Part shown: positions 32,535-43,679 of the stretch, in pieces | How positions within the stretch are numbered: position 1 is the first letter of the stretch | Layout of the letters: each line of letters opens with the position of its first letter | From: Elymus sibiricus | Taxonomy: Eukaryota; Streptophyta; Magnoliopsida; Poales; Poaceae | Assembly (NCBI GenBank): GCA_039707655.1 | Contig: CM077665.1 | Location: 307,644,486-307,708,485, forward strand | Direction of reading: 5' to 3' | DNA length: 64,000 nt | Program-made: the position numbers and the translations under genes | The notes under the pieces: model-generated | Told to the model about the DNA's origin: nothing | The model's database searches: none | What the model saw: the letters and a program-made list of their open reading frames with translations, nothing else

Positions 32535-35500
32535 ATGACCAAGAGTCGCCGTGGCCGGCTCCACATCGACGACGCCGGCTGGGGCCCCGAGGCTGACTCC
32601 GTTGAGTATGGTTTCCGGGTCCCCTTCGGCGGGATTCACGTCTTCATCGGCAAGATCGGCGGATCTGAACCCGGGCCGGACGTCTACACCGACATCGTCG
32701 AGCCGGCTCGGCGCAAGCAACCCGCCCAACGTGGTCAACCCGCCCGTGCTAAACCGGGTCGGAAACACGTCTTCGTCGGCTTCACTCAGGGCATGGATCT
32801 AGAAGGATCTATGTCACAGGAGGAAACTCTCATCTGCTCTGAAAACGGATCTTCGAGCGGAGAGACGGAATCAATCTACCAGCTCCATAATGGCGGACTC
32901 GGGGGCTACGTTGAGCCTTACCCCGAGTCGGATTTTCATAAGCCGGAGGAATATGAGCCGCCGAACCGCGCCGCCGTCTTCATGGCGGGTTCCGCGGCGG
33001 CTCATAACAGCACAGCTGCTGAGGCAACCGGATCGGGGGCTGGCAGGCAGCCGGCTCAGGTCCTTCTGGATTTAATGGGTGAGCTTTCAACCCTGATGGC
33101 GACTGAGGTCACAGCTGAAAACCAAGCCGCCCGTAACACGGAGATTGCGAGGTTGAAGAATCAGATGACTGAAGTCCAGCAGGAGATCAATGAACTGAAG
33201 ACTCAAATGGACGCTGAGGCAGAGCGCCTTAGGGCGGATGCTTTCCGTCTTGGGCTGGAGCAGCAATCAGCAGCGGTGGTTCAGCGGATGAGGCACCAAT
33301 CCCGCTTGCCGGATCAGTATGAAGCGAGGAATCTTTTCAACACGCCAGGAACGGGACAGAACGTGCCTTTGGTCGTAACCCGGACGGCGGAAGTACCTGG
33401 AAGCCGGGCGGCGGCTCAGCATCAGCAGGTTAACCCGCCCCGACGAAACCAGATTGCACCGACCTCTTTTCCTACGCCGCCGGGTCATTACTCTAACCCG
33501 GCGGAGAACTTGGTAGCGGCAGCGACTCGGCTGACTGCTATCCCAATCCCCGATGAGTCACCCTTCGCAGAAGAAGTGCGGAACGCGGTTGGATACCTGC
33601 GAACGGCAATGGCCCAGCAGGAGAAGTATGCTTACAGCCGGAGTCGTGTGCATTCAACCCCCATCCCCAGTCGCAGTTACAGCCGGCGTTATGAGTCGCC
33701 GGCGGTATCTAGCAGTGAACGACATCGGAACCCGCCGCGGGCTGACCGGCCGGCTCTGGATGCGCAGGCGCTGGTGGATCGAGCAAGAGCACAACGAGAA
33801 GCGGCGGCTCTGGCGGCAGCGGCGGCTCATCCGGAACCCACGGCTGCACCTTCCGTCTCAGCCGGAGCCGGGTTGACCTCCCGGGCTGTGGGAGTGCCGT
33901 GCTTAGCGCCGGCTTTACGGAACGAGCGCCTGCCAAAAGATTTCAAGGGCCCTCGTAAGGTGCCCAATTACACAGCTGACCTACCTCCGGAGGCTTGGAT
34001 CGAAAGCTATGAGCTCGCCATGGAGATGTTGGATGTTAGTGATGCAGTGTGTGCCAAGTACTTTATCATGATGCTAGAAGGGCCGGCTCGCACGTGGTTG
34101 AAGGGTTTGCCACCCAACACCATTACTTCCTGGGCCGGGTTGAAGGCGAAATTTATCAAAAATTTCAAAGGGACGTGCAAGCAGCCCATGACGATCGTGG
34201 ATTTGGATCATTGTGTGCAACAGACGGATGAGTCGGCTCATCATTGGGTCCGGCGGGTTTCGACTATCATCCACTCTTCAGAACAGATCACGGCGGCTCA
34301 AGCAGTTTTGATTCTGGAGAAAAATTGCCACTTTACGCCTTTGAAGCAGAAGCTTGGCCGGCTTAAACGTTCGTGTCAAGACATGGGGGAGCTTATGGCG
34401 GCTCTAACCAAGTATGCGGACTCTGACAACACGAAAGACCCAGGCTCTGATGATGAAAAATCAGGTCAAGGGAAGAAAGGTAACAATGGAAAGGGTCAGC
34501 AGCAGAACGCGGCTGGAAACGGCAACTCTGGCAAGCGGAAACACCCGGACGGCGGGTCAGAATTGGTGGCGAATACCAGCGCTGGGAATAACCATGCCAA
34601 GGGCAATGGGAACTTCAAGCAGAATTTTAACAAGGGAAAGGTTCCATTTAATTTGGAAGCAATGCTTAATAAGCCTTGTCCAGAGCATAGTCGACCTGAT
34701 AAGCCGGCAGGGCATACGTGGAGGAATTGCCACATTATGCGGCAGTTTCGAGATTACAGCCTTCAGCAGCATCATAACAACGGTAATGGACCGTCCGGCG
34801 GCTTAGGGCCAGGCGGGTCAGGAGCCGGCTTGGGTCCTGGCGGCTCAGGGTCGGGTTACCAGAATCAGGGTAATCAGGGAGGTCATAATCAACAGTCTGG
34901 AGGCGGTGGCCAACAGCAACATAACCAGTCCGGTTTTCAGAGTAACCCAAAACAACTTAGCGGGGGTCAGTATCACGTCTTCACAACCAGCTTCGACAAG
35001 CGAGACCAGAAGGTACGCAAGCGGGCGGTTAATGCGGTCATGCCGGCTCTCCCGCAATATCTGAAGTGGTCTGAGTATGACATCACTTGGAGCAGGGCGG
35101 ATCACCCGCCGCGGGTTGACAACCCGGGGCAATTAGCTTTGGTGGTTGCCCCCCAAGTTGGTGGATACATGTTCACGAAGGTTCTTATGGATGGTGGTAG
35201 CAGCATCAACATCCTGTATTATGATACTTTCAGCCGGATGGGTCTGCTTGACAAAGATCTTAAGCCGTCTTCCACAGTCTTTCATGGTGTGGTGCCTGGC
35301 AAGTCGGCTTACCCAGTGGGCAGGATTTCGCTGGAAGTCGCCTTTGGTGATGAGTACAATTACAGGGTGGAGTCCCTGTGGTTTGAGGTGGTCAAAATTA
35401 AAAGTCCGTATCATGCTTTATTCGGACGGCCGGCTTATGCCAAGTTCATGGCTAGGCCTTGTTATGTCTACTTACAGCTCAAGATGCCCGGGTTAAGAGG

Positions 35501-35675
35501 AACGATTACTGTGCACGGTGATCGGAAGACGGCTCTTGAATGTGAGGAAGGCGATGCGGCTTATGCAGAGTCAAGTTGTGCAGAGGCAGAGCTCAAGTTT
35601 TATAAAGAGAATGTTGACCCGGAGGATATGACTCCCTTGAAGAAGCCTACTACGGAATCAGAGCCGCCCCTCTAG
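32535..35675 (+). CDS. gag-pro: Tat1 gag-protease
   Basis: 1046 codons from ATG 32535, chosen because it is the first Met after the LTR that begins a long leader-free frame; an in-frame ATG inside the LTR is less likely. Order: variable N-terminal region, coiled-coil segment (about residues 195-240), Retrotrans_gag-type capsid domain (about 460-620, with the W-x-GL-x-A-x-F core), low-complexity Gly/Asn/Gln-rich linker with a knuckle-like C..H..H..C, then a retropepsin domain with MDGGSS at about residue 885. It ends at TAG 35673-35675, after which the frame stays open apart from one more TAG. Capsid and polyprotein cleavage are the expected roles. Confidence 0.88.
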   Translation: MTKSRRGRLHIDDAGWGPEADSVEYGFRVPFGGIHVFIGKIGGSEPGPDVYTDIVEPARRKQPAQRGQPARAKPGRKHVFVGFTQGMDLEGSMSQEETLICSENGSSSGETESIYQLHNGGLGGYVEPYPESDFHKPEEYEPPNRAAVFMAGSAAAHNSTAAEATGSGAGRQPAQVLLDLMGELSTLMATEVTAENQAARNTEIARLKNQMTEVQQEINELKTQMDAEAERLRADAFRLGLEQQSAAVVQRMRHQSRLPDQYEARNLFNTPGTGQNVPLVVTRTAEVPGSRAAAQHQQVNPPRRNQIAPTSFPTPPGHYSNPAENLVAAATRLTAIPIPDESPFAEEVRNAVGYLRTAMAQQEKYAYSRSRVHSTPIPSRSYSRRYESPAVSSSERHRNPPRADRPALDAQALVDRARAQREAAALAAAAAHPEPTAAPSVSAGAGLTSRAVGVPCLAPALRNERLPKDFKGPRKVPNYTADLPPEAWIESYELAMEMLDVSDAVCAKYFIMMLEGPARTWLKGLPPNTITSWAGLKAKFIKNFKGTCKQPMTIVDLDHCVQQTDESAHHWVRRVSTIIHSSEQITAAQAVLILEKNCHFTPLKQKLGRLKRSCQDMGELMAALTKYADSDNTKDPGSDDEKSGQGKKGNNGKGQQQNAAGNGNSGKRKHPDGGSELVANTSAGNNHAKGNGNFKQNFNKGKVPFNLEAMLNKPCPEHSRPDKPAGHTWRNCHIMRQFRDYSLQQHHNNGNGPSGGLGPGGSGAGLGPGGSGSGYQNQGNQGGHNQQSGGGGQQQHNQSGFQSNPKQLSGGQYHVFTTSFDKRDQKVRKRAVNAVMPALPQYLKWSEYDITWSRADHPPRVDNPGQLALVVAPQVGGYMFTKVLMDGGSSINILYYDTFSRMGLLDKDLKPSSTVFHGVVPGKSAYPVGRISLEVAFGDEYNYRVESLWFEVVKIKSPYHALFGRPAYAKFMARPCYVYLQLKMPGLRGTITVHGDRKTALECEEGDAAYAESSCAEAELKFYKENVDPEDMTPLKKPTTESEPPL

Positions 35676-35765
35676 TTTTCGGCGGATGATACCAAACAGG
35701 TGGATTTTACGGAGGGCGACTCATCTCAGCAGTTCACTATAGGGGCTAACATGGACCCCGCATAG
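35676..35765 (+). other. Tat1 spacer between two in-frame amber codons
   Basis: Thirty in-frame codons join protease to RT between TAG 35673-35675 and TAG 35763-35765. There is no shift: gag, spacer and pol are in the same frame. Translation of pol needs readthrough of both codons, or the element is dead at these two positions. The second TAG is followed by GAAAGCGC; the same TAG-GAAAGCGC stands at the homologous site of gypsy G (about 2276 and 48519). Confidence 0.75.
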
Positions 35766-38700
35766 GAAAGCGCGCTCATCAAATTCATCCGTGAGAATCG
35801 GGACATCTTTGCATGGAAGCCGTCTGACATGCCGGGTGTACCGAGAGAGTTTGCTGAGCACCACCTTAATGTGGATCCTAAGTTCAAGCCGATCAAGCAA
35901 TTCCTTCGTCGTTTCAATGAGGAGCGGCGCAAAGCTATTGGAGAAGAAGTAGCCCGGCTCTTAGCAGCAGGGTTCATCATGGAGGTCTTTCACCCGGAGT
36001 GGTTAGCTAACCCGGTGCTGGTGCTTAAAAAGAACGGCACTTGGCGAATGTGTGTGGATTACACGGATCTCAACAAAGCCTGTCCAGCTGACCCGTTTGC
36101 TCTCCCTCGGATTGATCAGATCATTGATGCAACGGCGGGTTGTGAGAGTTTATGCTTCCTGGACGCCTATTCAGGTTATCACCAGATCAAGATGGCAGTC
36201 AAAGACCAAGAGAAGACGGCTTTCATCACGCCTTTTGGTGCTTTCTGCTATGTGTCTATGCCTTTCGGGCTCAAGAGTGCCCAGGCGACTTATCAACGTT
36301 GTGTGCAGAACTGTCTTCACAGTCAAATTGGGTGCAATGTTCATGCTTATGTGGATGATATAGTGGTCAAGTCAAGGAAGAAGGAAACTTTGCTGGACGA
36401 CCTGAAGGAGACTTTCGACAACTTGAGGGTTTACAAGATGATGCTTAACCCGGCCAAGTGTGTTTTTGGAGTTCCCGCGGGCAAGCTTTTGGGGTTTCTG
36501 GTTTCTGAGCGTGGGATTGAAGCTAACCCGGACAAGATCAAAGCAATTACATCTTTGTCTGAGCCGGCGTGCATAAACGACGTTCAGCGCCTGGCGGGTC
36601 GAATCGCCGCATTAAGCCGGTTCATAAGCCGCCTGGGCGAGAAGGCAATCCCCTTGTATCAAATGATAAAGAAGACGGATGATTTCGTCTGGAGCAAGGC
36701 GGCGGGTGAGGCGTTTGATGCGCTTAAGAAGCAACTGACTGAGCCGCCCGTCTTGGCTGCTCCGGCTGAGAAGGAACCGTTACTCCTCTATGTGGCGGCT
36801 AACAACAGGGCAGTCAGCGCTGCGGTTGTTGTGGAGCGCAAGGAGGCAGGGAAGGAATATCCGGTTCAACGGCCGGTTTACTACGTCAGTGAAGTTTTGA
36901 TCGAGTCCAAGCAGCGATACCCACATTGGCAGAAGCTGATCTATGGAGTATTCATGGCAAACCGGAAGTTGAAACACTATTTTTTGGGACACCCGATCAC
37001 AGTGGTTAGCTCTGCCCCGTTGGGAGACATAATTCAAAACAGAGAAGCCACTGGCCGGATTGCTAAGTGGGCGTTGGAGCTTGGACCTCTTAATCTAAAA
37101 TATGTGCCTCGCACAGCGGTTAAGTCTCAAGCTTTGGTGGACTTTATAAACGACTGGACTGAGTGTCAGTCGCCAGAGGAGAAGCCGGACAACACTTATT
37201 GGACGATTCACTTCGACGGGTCTAGACAGCTGGAAGGTTCGGGGGCTGGAGTTGTCTTAACTTCCCCCAAAGGTGATAAGTTCTGTTACGTATTAAGGCT
37301 GATGTTTCCTTGTACTAACAATGCAGCTGAGTATGAAGCTTTGCTTCATGGCCTCCGGGTTGCTAAGGAGATGAATCTGAGCCGGGTTAGATGCCTCGGC
37401 GACTCAGACCTTGTGGCTCAGCAAGTTTCAGGCACGTGGGATTCCAAAGACCCACGCATGGCGGCTTATCGTCAGGCGGTAGACGTCGTTGCAGGTCACT
37501 TCAAGGGTTATCAGGTGGATCACATTGATCGTCGTAAGAACGAGGCGGCTGACGCATTGTCAAGAATTGGCTCCCAGCATAAGCCGGTGCCGCCTAACGT
37601 TTTCTTGGACGTGTTATATCACCCTTCAGTTAAGTTACCTTCGGAGGAAGATCTGGCTATTCCTGACCCGGAGGGGCAATTGGTGGCGGCTCTGCGTGCT
37701 ATTCCTGACTGGACGTTGCCTTACATGGCGTATCTAACTCGTGGCGAGTTACCTGACGAGGAGACCTTGGCAAGACAAATCGTCAGACGATCTAAGTCCA
37801 TGACAATCATCAATGACGAGTTACATAAACGCAGTGTTACGGGCGTTTTTCAGCGTTGTGTTTCACCTGAGGAAGGCAAGGAGATCCTTAATGAAATCCA
37901 CGCCGGAGATTGTGGTCATCATGCCGGCTCAAAATCTCTGGTGGCCAAGGCTTTTAGACATGGTTTCTTCTGGTTGACGGCTCATAAGGATGCAGAAAAC
38001 TTAGTGCTCAAGTGTGATGGCTGTCAAAAGTTTGGACGGCGTGTTCATGTGCCGGCTCAGGAGTTGCGCATGGTCCCGATTACTTGGCCGTTTGCGGTCT
38101 GGGGGCTTGATATGGTCGGGCCCTTCAAGAGATCCAAAGATAAGAAGACCCACCTTTTGGTGGCGGTTGATAAATTCACGAAGTGGGTAGAGGCTGAGCC
38201 GGTCAGCAAGTGTGACGCAGCTACGGCGGTTCAGTTTGTCAAAAAATTGATCTACCGTTTTGGTTACCCTCACAGTATAATCGCAGATAATGGCACAAAC
38301 CTATCCAAGGGGGCTATGCAAACCTTCTGTGAAGAAGAGCACATCCGGCTTGACGTCTCTGCAGTTGCTCATCCACAGTCCAATGGTCAGGCGGAGCGTG
38401 CTAACCAGGAAATCTTGAGAGGTATCAAGCCCCGACTTATGGTTCCTTTGCAGAGAACGCCGGGTTGTTGGGTTGAGGAGTTACCATCAGTCTTATGGAG
38501 CATCAATACAACTCCCAACAGATCCACTGGCTATACGCCTTTCTTCATGGTTTATGGCGCAGAAGCCGTCTTACCAAGTGACATACATCATGACTCGCCA
38601 CGGGTGGCGGCTTACGTTGAGACAGACAATGAGACAGCGCGTCAAGACGCGTTGGATGCTTTGGATGAAGAGCGTGACCTGGCGGCGGCTCGATCGGCGA

Positions 38701-38963
38701 TTTATCAGCAAGACCTGCGCCGCTATCACAGCCGCCGAGTCAAGACCCGGACGTTTCAAGAAGGCGACTTAGTGTTGCGCCTGATTCAAGATCAGACGGA
38801 TGCGCACAAGTTGTCTCCTCCATGGGAAGGGCCTTTTGTGGTTAGCAGAAACCTCAACAATGGGTCATACTATCTCATTGACGTACGAGACGAGTCACGC
38901 ACTTCTGGGCAGGAGACCCTCCGGCCGTGGAATATCGCTCATCTGCGGCCTTACTACACCTAA
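35766..38963 (+). CDS. pol: Tat1 pol: RT, RNase H, archaeal-type RNase H, integrase
   Basis: 1065 residues in an open frame (Met at 35829). RT has YVDD at about residue 195. A degenerate gypsy RNase H follows (about 330-440), then a second RNase H with FDGS (about 483), AEYEAL, GDSD and ADALS, the archaeal-type module acquired by Tat elements. Integrase has an HHCC finger, then D (LDMVG, about 782), D (ADNGT, about 841) and E (QAER, about 877), a D-35-E spacing. The C-terminus has a GPF-type motif (WEGPF). All catalytic residues I can locate are present. Enzymes for reverse transcription and integration. Confidence 0.92.
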   Translation, partial: ESALIKFIRENRDIFAWKPSDMPGVPREFAEHHLNVDPKFKPIKQFLRRFNEERRKAIGEEVARLLAAGFIMEVFHPEWLANPVLVLKKNGTWRMCVDYTDLNKACPADPFALPRIDQIIDATAGCESLCFLDAYSGYHQIKMAVKDQEKTAFITPFGAFCYVSMPFGLKSAQATYQRCVQNCLHSQIGCNVHAYVDDIVVKSRKKETLLDDLKETFDNLRVYKMMLNPAKCVFGVPAGKLLGFLVSERGIEANPDKIKAITSLSEPACINDVQRLAGRIAALSRFISRLGEKAIPLYQMIKKTDDFVWSKAAGEAFDALKKQLTEPPVLAAPAEKEPLLLYVAANNRAVSAAVVVERKEAGKEYPVQRPVYYVSEVLIESKQRYPHWQKLIYGVFMANRKLKHYFLGHPITVVSSAPLGDIIQNREATGRIAKWALELGPLNLKYVPRTAVKSQALVDFINDWTECQSPEEKPDNTYWTIHFDGSRQLEGSGAGVVLTSPKGDKFCYVLRLMFPCTNNAAEYEALLHGLRVAKEMNLSRVRCLGDSDLVAQQVSGTWDSKDPRMAAYRQAVDVVAGHFKGYQVDHIDRRKNEAADALSRIGSQHKPVPPNVFLDVLYHPSVKLPSEEDLAIPDPEGQLVAALRAIPDWTLPYMAYLTRGELPDEETLARQIVRRSKSMTIINDELHKRSVTGVFQRCVSPEEGKEILNEIHAGDCGHHAGSKSLVAKAFRHGFFWLTAHKDAENLVLKCDGCQKFGRRVHVPAQELRMVPITWPFAVWGLDMVGPFKRSKDKKTHLLVAVDKFTKWVEAEPVSKCDAATAVQFVKKLIYRFGYPHSIIADNGTNLSKGAMQTFCEEEHIRLDVSAVAHPQSNGQAERANQEILRGIKPRLMVPLQRTPGCWVEELPSVLWSINTTPNRSTGYTPFFMVYGAEAVLPSDIHHDSPRVAAYVETDNETARQDALDALDEERDLAAARSAIYQQDLRRYHSRRVKTRTFQEGDLVLRLIQDQTDAHKLSPPWEGPFVVSRNLNNGSYYLIDVRDESRTSGQETLRPWNIAHLRPYYT

Positions 38964-40112
38964 GTCATCGACTTCCCTCGTTGTATAATATCATTGTATA
39001 TATTATATATATATATATATAATAAAGTTGGTATCCCTGCAAGCCGGGGCATCTGCCGTTTTTACATCACATTGTCCAAGATGGCTACAATCATATGATC
39101 ATTTGGAGGCTTTCAACCTGCCGGGTTAGGCTTCAAGCCTCTTGGTCTGGCTCTTCAAGCCGGAGTTACAAGGTCATTTGGGGGCTTCTAACCCGCCGGG
39201 TTAAGCTTCAACCTTCTTGATCGGCTCCTTATCTACAATATCACCACATACTGGCGGCTTACAAGACGGCGGCTTATAAGATGGTGTGCAAAGTTGATAA
39301 TATCAACAAAGATTACTGGGAGTGCAGCGAGTCATGAACTCACCTCCTCTAATCTGTGAAAACGGGTTATGCCTGCCTGTATGCAGATGCACTTTGTCAG
39401 GGGTGCAGCGAGTTCTAAAACTTACCCCCTGCAAAGGCCTCTTACAGCGGCGAGGCTAACTCTGTAAGGCCGGGTTATACCTGCCTGTATGTAGATGCGC
39501 TTTGTCAGGGGTGCAGCGAGTTCTATAACTTACCCCCTACAAAGGCCTCATACAGCGGCGAGGTTAACTCTTACATTTGTAACTACGGGTTATACCTGCC
39601 TGTAAGTAGATGCGTTTTGTCAGGGGTGCAGCGAGTTCTATAACTTACCCTCTGCAAGTGCCTCTTACAGCGGCGAGGTTAACTCTTCTATTTGCTGCGT
39701 CTCTCTGGGTTGCTACGCTCTTATTAAGAGTTCAAAGTAGCTAAGACCACAGAAGAACCGGCTTATATATTCGGAAAAGCAGGCAAGGAAAATGAGGTTT
39801 CACGCCTCCGGGTTAGACTTTTTAAGTCACCCTTCGCAGTGATGCAGAACATGTTTCTGTCTTGTCTTATATTGCCGGGTTTGTCTACAAGGTAAGACGC
39901 CGTGCAGATTGATATCATAAGCCGCTTGAAGAAAAGCAAGGAATATATTATGATTGACTAAAGACTCATACGTGCACTATGGCACGGGTCAGACAGTGAA
40001 AGAGTTTTTCTACAAGCCTATTACAAAGCTCTCTTTGAGAGCTCACCAGGCAAGCAGCCAAAAGTTTTATACACATCGGCGGCTCAAGAAGCCGGGTTAT
40101 CAAATATCAAGT
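38964..40112 (+). repeat. Tat1 post-pol non-coding region with TA run and tandem repeat
   Basis: After the pol stop there is a TA-rich run (about 38993-39021). A tandem repeat of about 108-115 bp follows, with unit starts (cgggttat) at 39363, 39471 and 39586 and a partial unit before (from about 39319). Each unit contains ggggtgcagcgagttct and cagcggcgaggttaactc. Hypervariable 3' regions with tandem repeats are known in Tat/Ogre elements. The stretch ends at the stop of the antisense gene (40113). Confidence 0.8.
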
Positions 40113-43100
40113 TCAGCTTGACGGCGGGTCATCCTGCTCTGGGTCTTCGACTTCTTCGATCTGAAGATTGTCCACGTCCCAGTTGCAGTGTGTTAGTGCT
40201 TCAAACTGGGCGTCCTCAAACAGAGGAGACGGATCAATCTCAGGGGCGAAGAAATGCTTACGGCGCACGGGGGTCAAGTCTCTGCATTCAAATGTGGGAC
40301 CACGTATCTTCTTGGATGTCTCGCTGTAAGCCGCCTGGTAAGTTGACATGTCAAGATCCTCCACCAGCTTGGAGGCAAGAACCCTGGAAGATTTTCTGCA
40401 TTGAGCATAGTCTTCTGTAGTGAACTCCGAGCCGTCATCTTTCTTGCACGGGAACCCGTCCATCATCTCGTCAGCAGTTAACTCAGGAGCGAAAGCCAAG
40501 CACCGGCTTAGCGCGGATAGAGCCCCCTGCCTGGCGGCTGATCTTTTGAGCTCATCAATCTGCTTAGGCAGCGTGGACAGCAGCTCTAAGATATCTTTCA
40601 TGTGCTTGGGGATGCTCCTTTCAGTCAGCATAGCTTTAATGGTCAGGAGAGTCCCGCAGTAGAGTTGTTCAGCTAAGGAGTACACTGCCTTCAGCTTCAT
40701 CACACTGTCAGAGGATAACTGGCGGCTCCTTTCACCTGCAAAAAAAAGGTTTGGTGGTATAAGCCGCCAGAAATATTATTTATCACGGACAAGACGGTCA
40801 TTAAGTACCATATGCTTACCAAAGATAGCAGAGGTCATCCTGGATATATGCTGTTTCAGGGTCTGCAGCTCTGTCGACACAGTGGCAAGCCGCCCTTCAG
40901 CATCTTCTGCACGCTTGGTCAGGGCGGCTTGATGAGTTTCAGTATTCTTCTTGAAAAGAGCAAAGTCCACTTGCGTCTTTTCAAGATCTTCGACGGCAAC
41001 CCGCCACTTGGTTTCCGCCTCTGACCGGGCGGTCTGTTGCACATCGAGATTTTTCTTCAGGCTGGCCATTTCAGACTCAGCCGCCTCTAGAGCATCCTGT
41101 AACAATTCAAAAGCAGGAAAAGGGGGGGTTCAATGTTCATGGTAAGTTACCACTGAGGAAATTATGCTACAAGTCTCAAGCAGATTGCAAGCAATATACT
41201 CGACACTTGGGGGCTAATGTCTATTTGTTCTCTAGGGCTTGTCCCGGCTAATCTTTAAAAAAAGGTAAGCCGGCCCTTGGGGGCTACAGATCACGCTCTC
41301 AAGTCTTTCAATTAAAGTCCCGACTCATCTTTAAAAAAAAAAGATAAGCCGGCCCTTGGGGGCTACAATCAGCATTTATACAGTATCCAATGAGAATCCG
41401 GGTCATCATTTCATGATAACCCGGACTTGGGGGCTACAACTGTTCAAACTCTATACATCGAGTATCGGCCTACTACTTATACTAACCCGATACTTGGGGG
41501 CTACAGCTCAAGTTATGAAAAGTATTGCTAAGGAAAGCCCCGGTTTATTATTTGACATATTAATCCGGCTCTTGGCGGCTAGGAAAGGGTATAAAGGACA
41601 GGCTGGTAAAAGTATTACCTCATATTTTTTCTTCATAAGGCTGACAAACTTCAGCTCCATCTTCCGGCTTGACTCCAGGCGGTTTAGAAATCCAGCATGA
41701 AGTTCATCAGCGGTAAACTTCTCCAGTACAGTAGGTTCCAAATTAAATTCCTCCAGCGAAGAAGTTTCAGCTTTGCCAGAGTGCCTTGTTAATACACGGG
41801 GTTCAGGGGTGTGGTGACCCGTCTCAGTAATAGCAACGTCTGGAAGGGCTGTTTCTTCATCAGCCATTGAAGGGCTGGGCAGTTTAGGATCATCCCTCGC
41901 AGGGCTTTCAGCGGTCGTATCATGACCCGCCGGCTTAGGTGGCTGGTGAATGTTTTTCTCAGTATCTGCGGCTGGTGGAGAGGCCGGCTTAGCAAACACT
42001 GGCTCTTTAGCAATTGGGGCGGCAGTAGACCCGCCAGTTTTTCTTCGTTTGGCTTGGGCCCTGGAAGGCGCAGTTGATGGTTATATATATGTCAAGGACA
42101 TTGAAAACATTCAAGTGCAAAATAATATACATACTCCGGGTTGATCTTCATTGGGGGCAGCTTTGATGCGGTTGAGTCGCCAGATGAAGGCGGAGAGTCC
42201 TGAAGGCATCCAAAGTAATACAAGACAGTAAGATTACAATGCAAAGTTGATGAGAATTATGTTTCCGTAAAAGGATACCTCAGCTGGCCGTTTTCGAGGA
42301 GTCGGGGAATGAGGTAACCCGGCCACGAGGTCGTCAGAGCCGGCGCTCCGGGTCTGGCGTCGGGAGTTGTGCTGTTGCTTTTTCAAAAGGAAATTGGGAT
42401 CTAAGTGAGCAAGAGGATGAGAGAAGGGGACTTTCCGGACGACCCGCCGTACTCTATCTTGTGAATAGATCTCTGAGTCAGAAATATCAATTACCTCAGG
42501 AGCGTTGGCGTGGCTTGCTTCCGTCTCATCCTGTGAGTAATTATTGTCAATAAGCTGTATAAAGAGACGGCCAAGAGAATCAAGTTCTACCTCTGAGTCG
42601 TCACTTTCGGCCGGCTCTGGAGTGGCGGCTTTCTTCTTCTTCTTGGCTGGGGTTTTCGTCTTAGGCTTTCTCACCGGCGGGTTAAATTTCTTCTTCCAGA
42701 ACGGGGAGTTGGCCTATATATAAGCCGCCGGTTAAGGTTACAAGGTGCAAGATAAGTATAATCAATTGAAGGAAAAGAGACTTACGTCTGGAGCCGGATT
42801 CTTGGCATAGAAGGGCTTTAGCCCAACCTTGTCGCAAGCTTCCTGACTTTCGCCAAGGAGTCCCTTGACGCCACTGTTGATGTCTTCGTCAGTCAAGGGA
42901 GTTGTCTTGAAGCAAAGGGGGTCATTGGGTTCACCCGTATATTCGCACATGAGCCGGTCACGCCGGCTCAACGGCATGATTTTCCAGCTTACCCAGCAAC
43001 GGGTTAGGTCAACACCTGTCAAGCCGTTAGCCAGCAGAGCCTTGACCTTGGTGTAAGCCGAGGCATACTTTGCTCGCTCGGCGGCTGTCATTCGTGCTGG

Positions 43101-43679
43101 GAGGGGGTTGTCATTGGTAAAGCAGAGCCGGGTTGGACGGTAACCCGGCAGGGGATTCTCGCCTTCAGGAGAGGTGTCCTGGCAATAAAACCAGGTTTTG
43201 TTCCAGTCCTTGGGGTGACTCGGCAAGGTGGCTGAAGGGTATGGCAGGTCTCTTCGTCTTTGGATGGTAATACCACCAAGTTCCAAGCTGGGACCGGCCG
43301 CCATTTCAGTCTGGCGGTTTGCATAGTGATATTCATAGAAGAGGTCAACAAACGGTTCTTCTTGCATATAGACTTCAGTTAAAACTTGGAATTGGCATAT
43401 ATTGGTAACTGAGTTGGGGCCTATGTCTTGAGGATGGATCTGGAAGAAGTGAAGAACATCCCGAAAAAACTTTGACCCGGGAGGGCGAAACCCGCGAAGG
43501 ATGTGGTCAGTAAATATGATGATCTCTCCCTCCTTGGGCTCAGGCCTCTTCTCCGGTCCTGGAACCCGCCAGTGTATTTCCTCTTTACTTGGTAACATGC
43601 CAGATTCAACAAAGTTAGCTAGGAGTTCTTCAGTGACTCCGGAGCTGACCCAATCACAGGAGGATGGAGTCCTTGTCAT
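40113..43679 (-). CDS. Tat1 antisense accessory gene, six coding exons, intact
   Basis: Antisense gene between pol and the 3' LTR. Exons on minus: 43679-42786, 42713-42279, 42199-42135, 42060-41619, 41096-40820, 40735-40113. Every intron has GT..AG, and the exon lengths (894, 435, 65, 442, 277, 623) sum to 2736 nt, 912 codons with the stop at the very end. Residues 1-298 match the 'putative gypsy-type transposon' family (Transposase_28-like) typical of these accessory ORFs. Exon 2 has a Lys-rich patch (KKKKK) and acidic runs; exon 5 is a strong coiled coil; exon 6 is helical with an acidic tail. Function unknown. Antisense ORFs here are known in Tat relatives; the intact spliced model is my reading. 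Confidence 0.82.
41200..41590 (+). repeat. Repeated polypurine-tract-like motif in an intron of the antisense gene
   Basis: The motif cttgggggctaca or a near copy recurs at about 41205, 41275, 41356, 41427, 41492 and 41571, each preceded by a short inverted segment such as aagccggccc. It lies in the intron between exons 4 and 5 of the antisense gene. On the plus strand it looks like Tat polypurine tracts; the tract used by this element (44588-44599, cctggggcctaa) is similar. Confidence 0.7.

Noticed and set aside
38993..39021. TA run as a promoter or MITE site
   Set aside because: A simple (TA)n microsatellite just after pol; no TSD or terminal inverted repeats around it.
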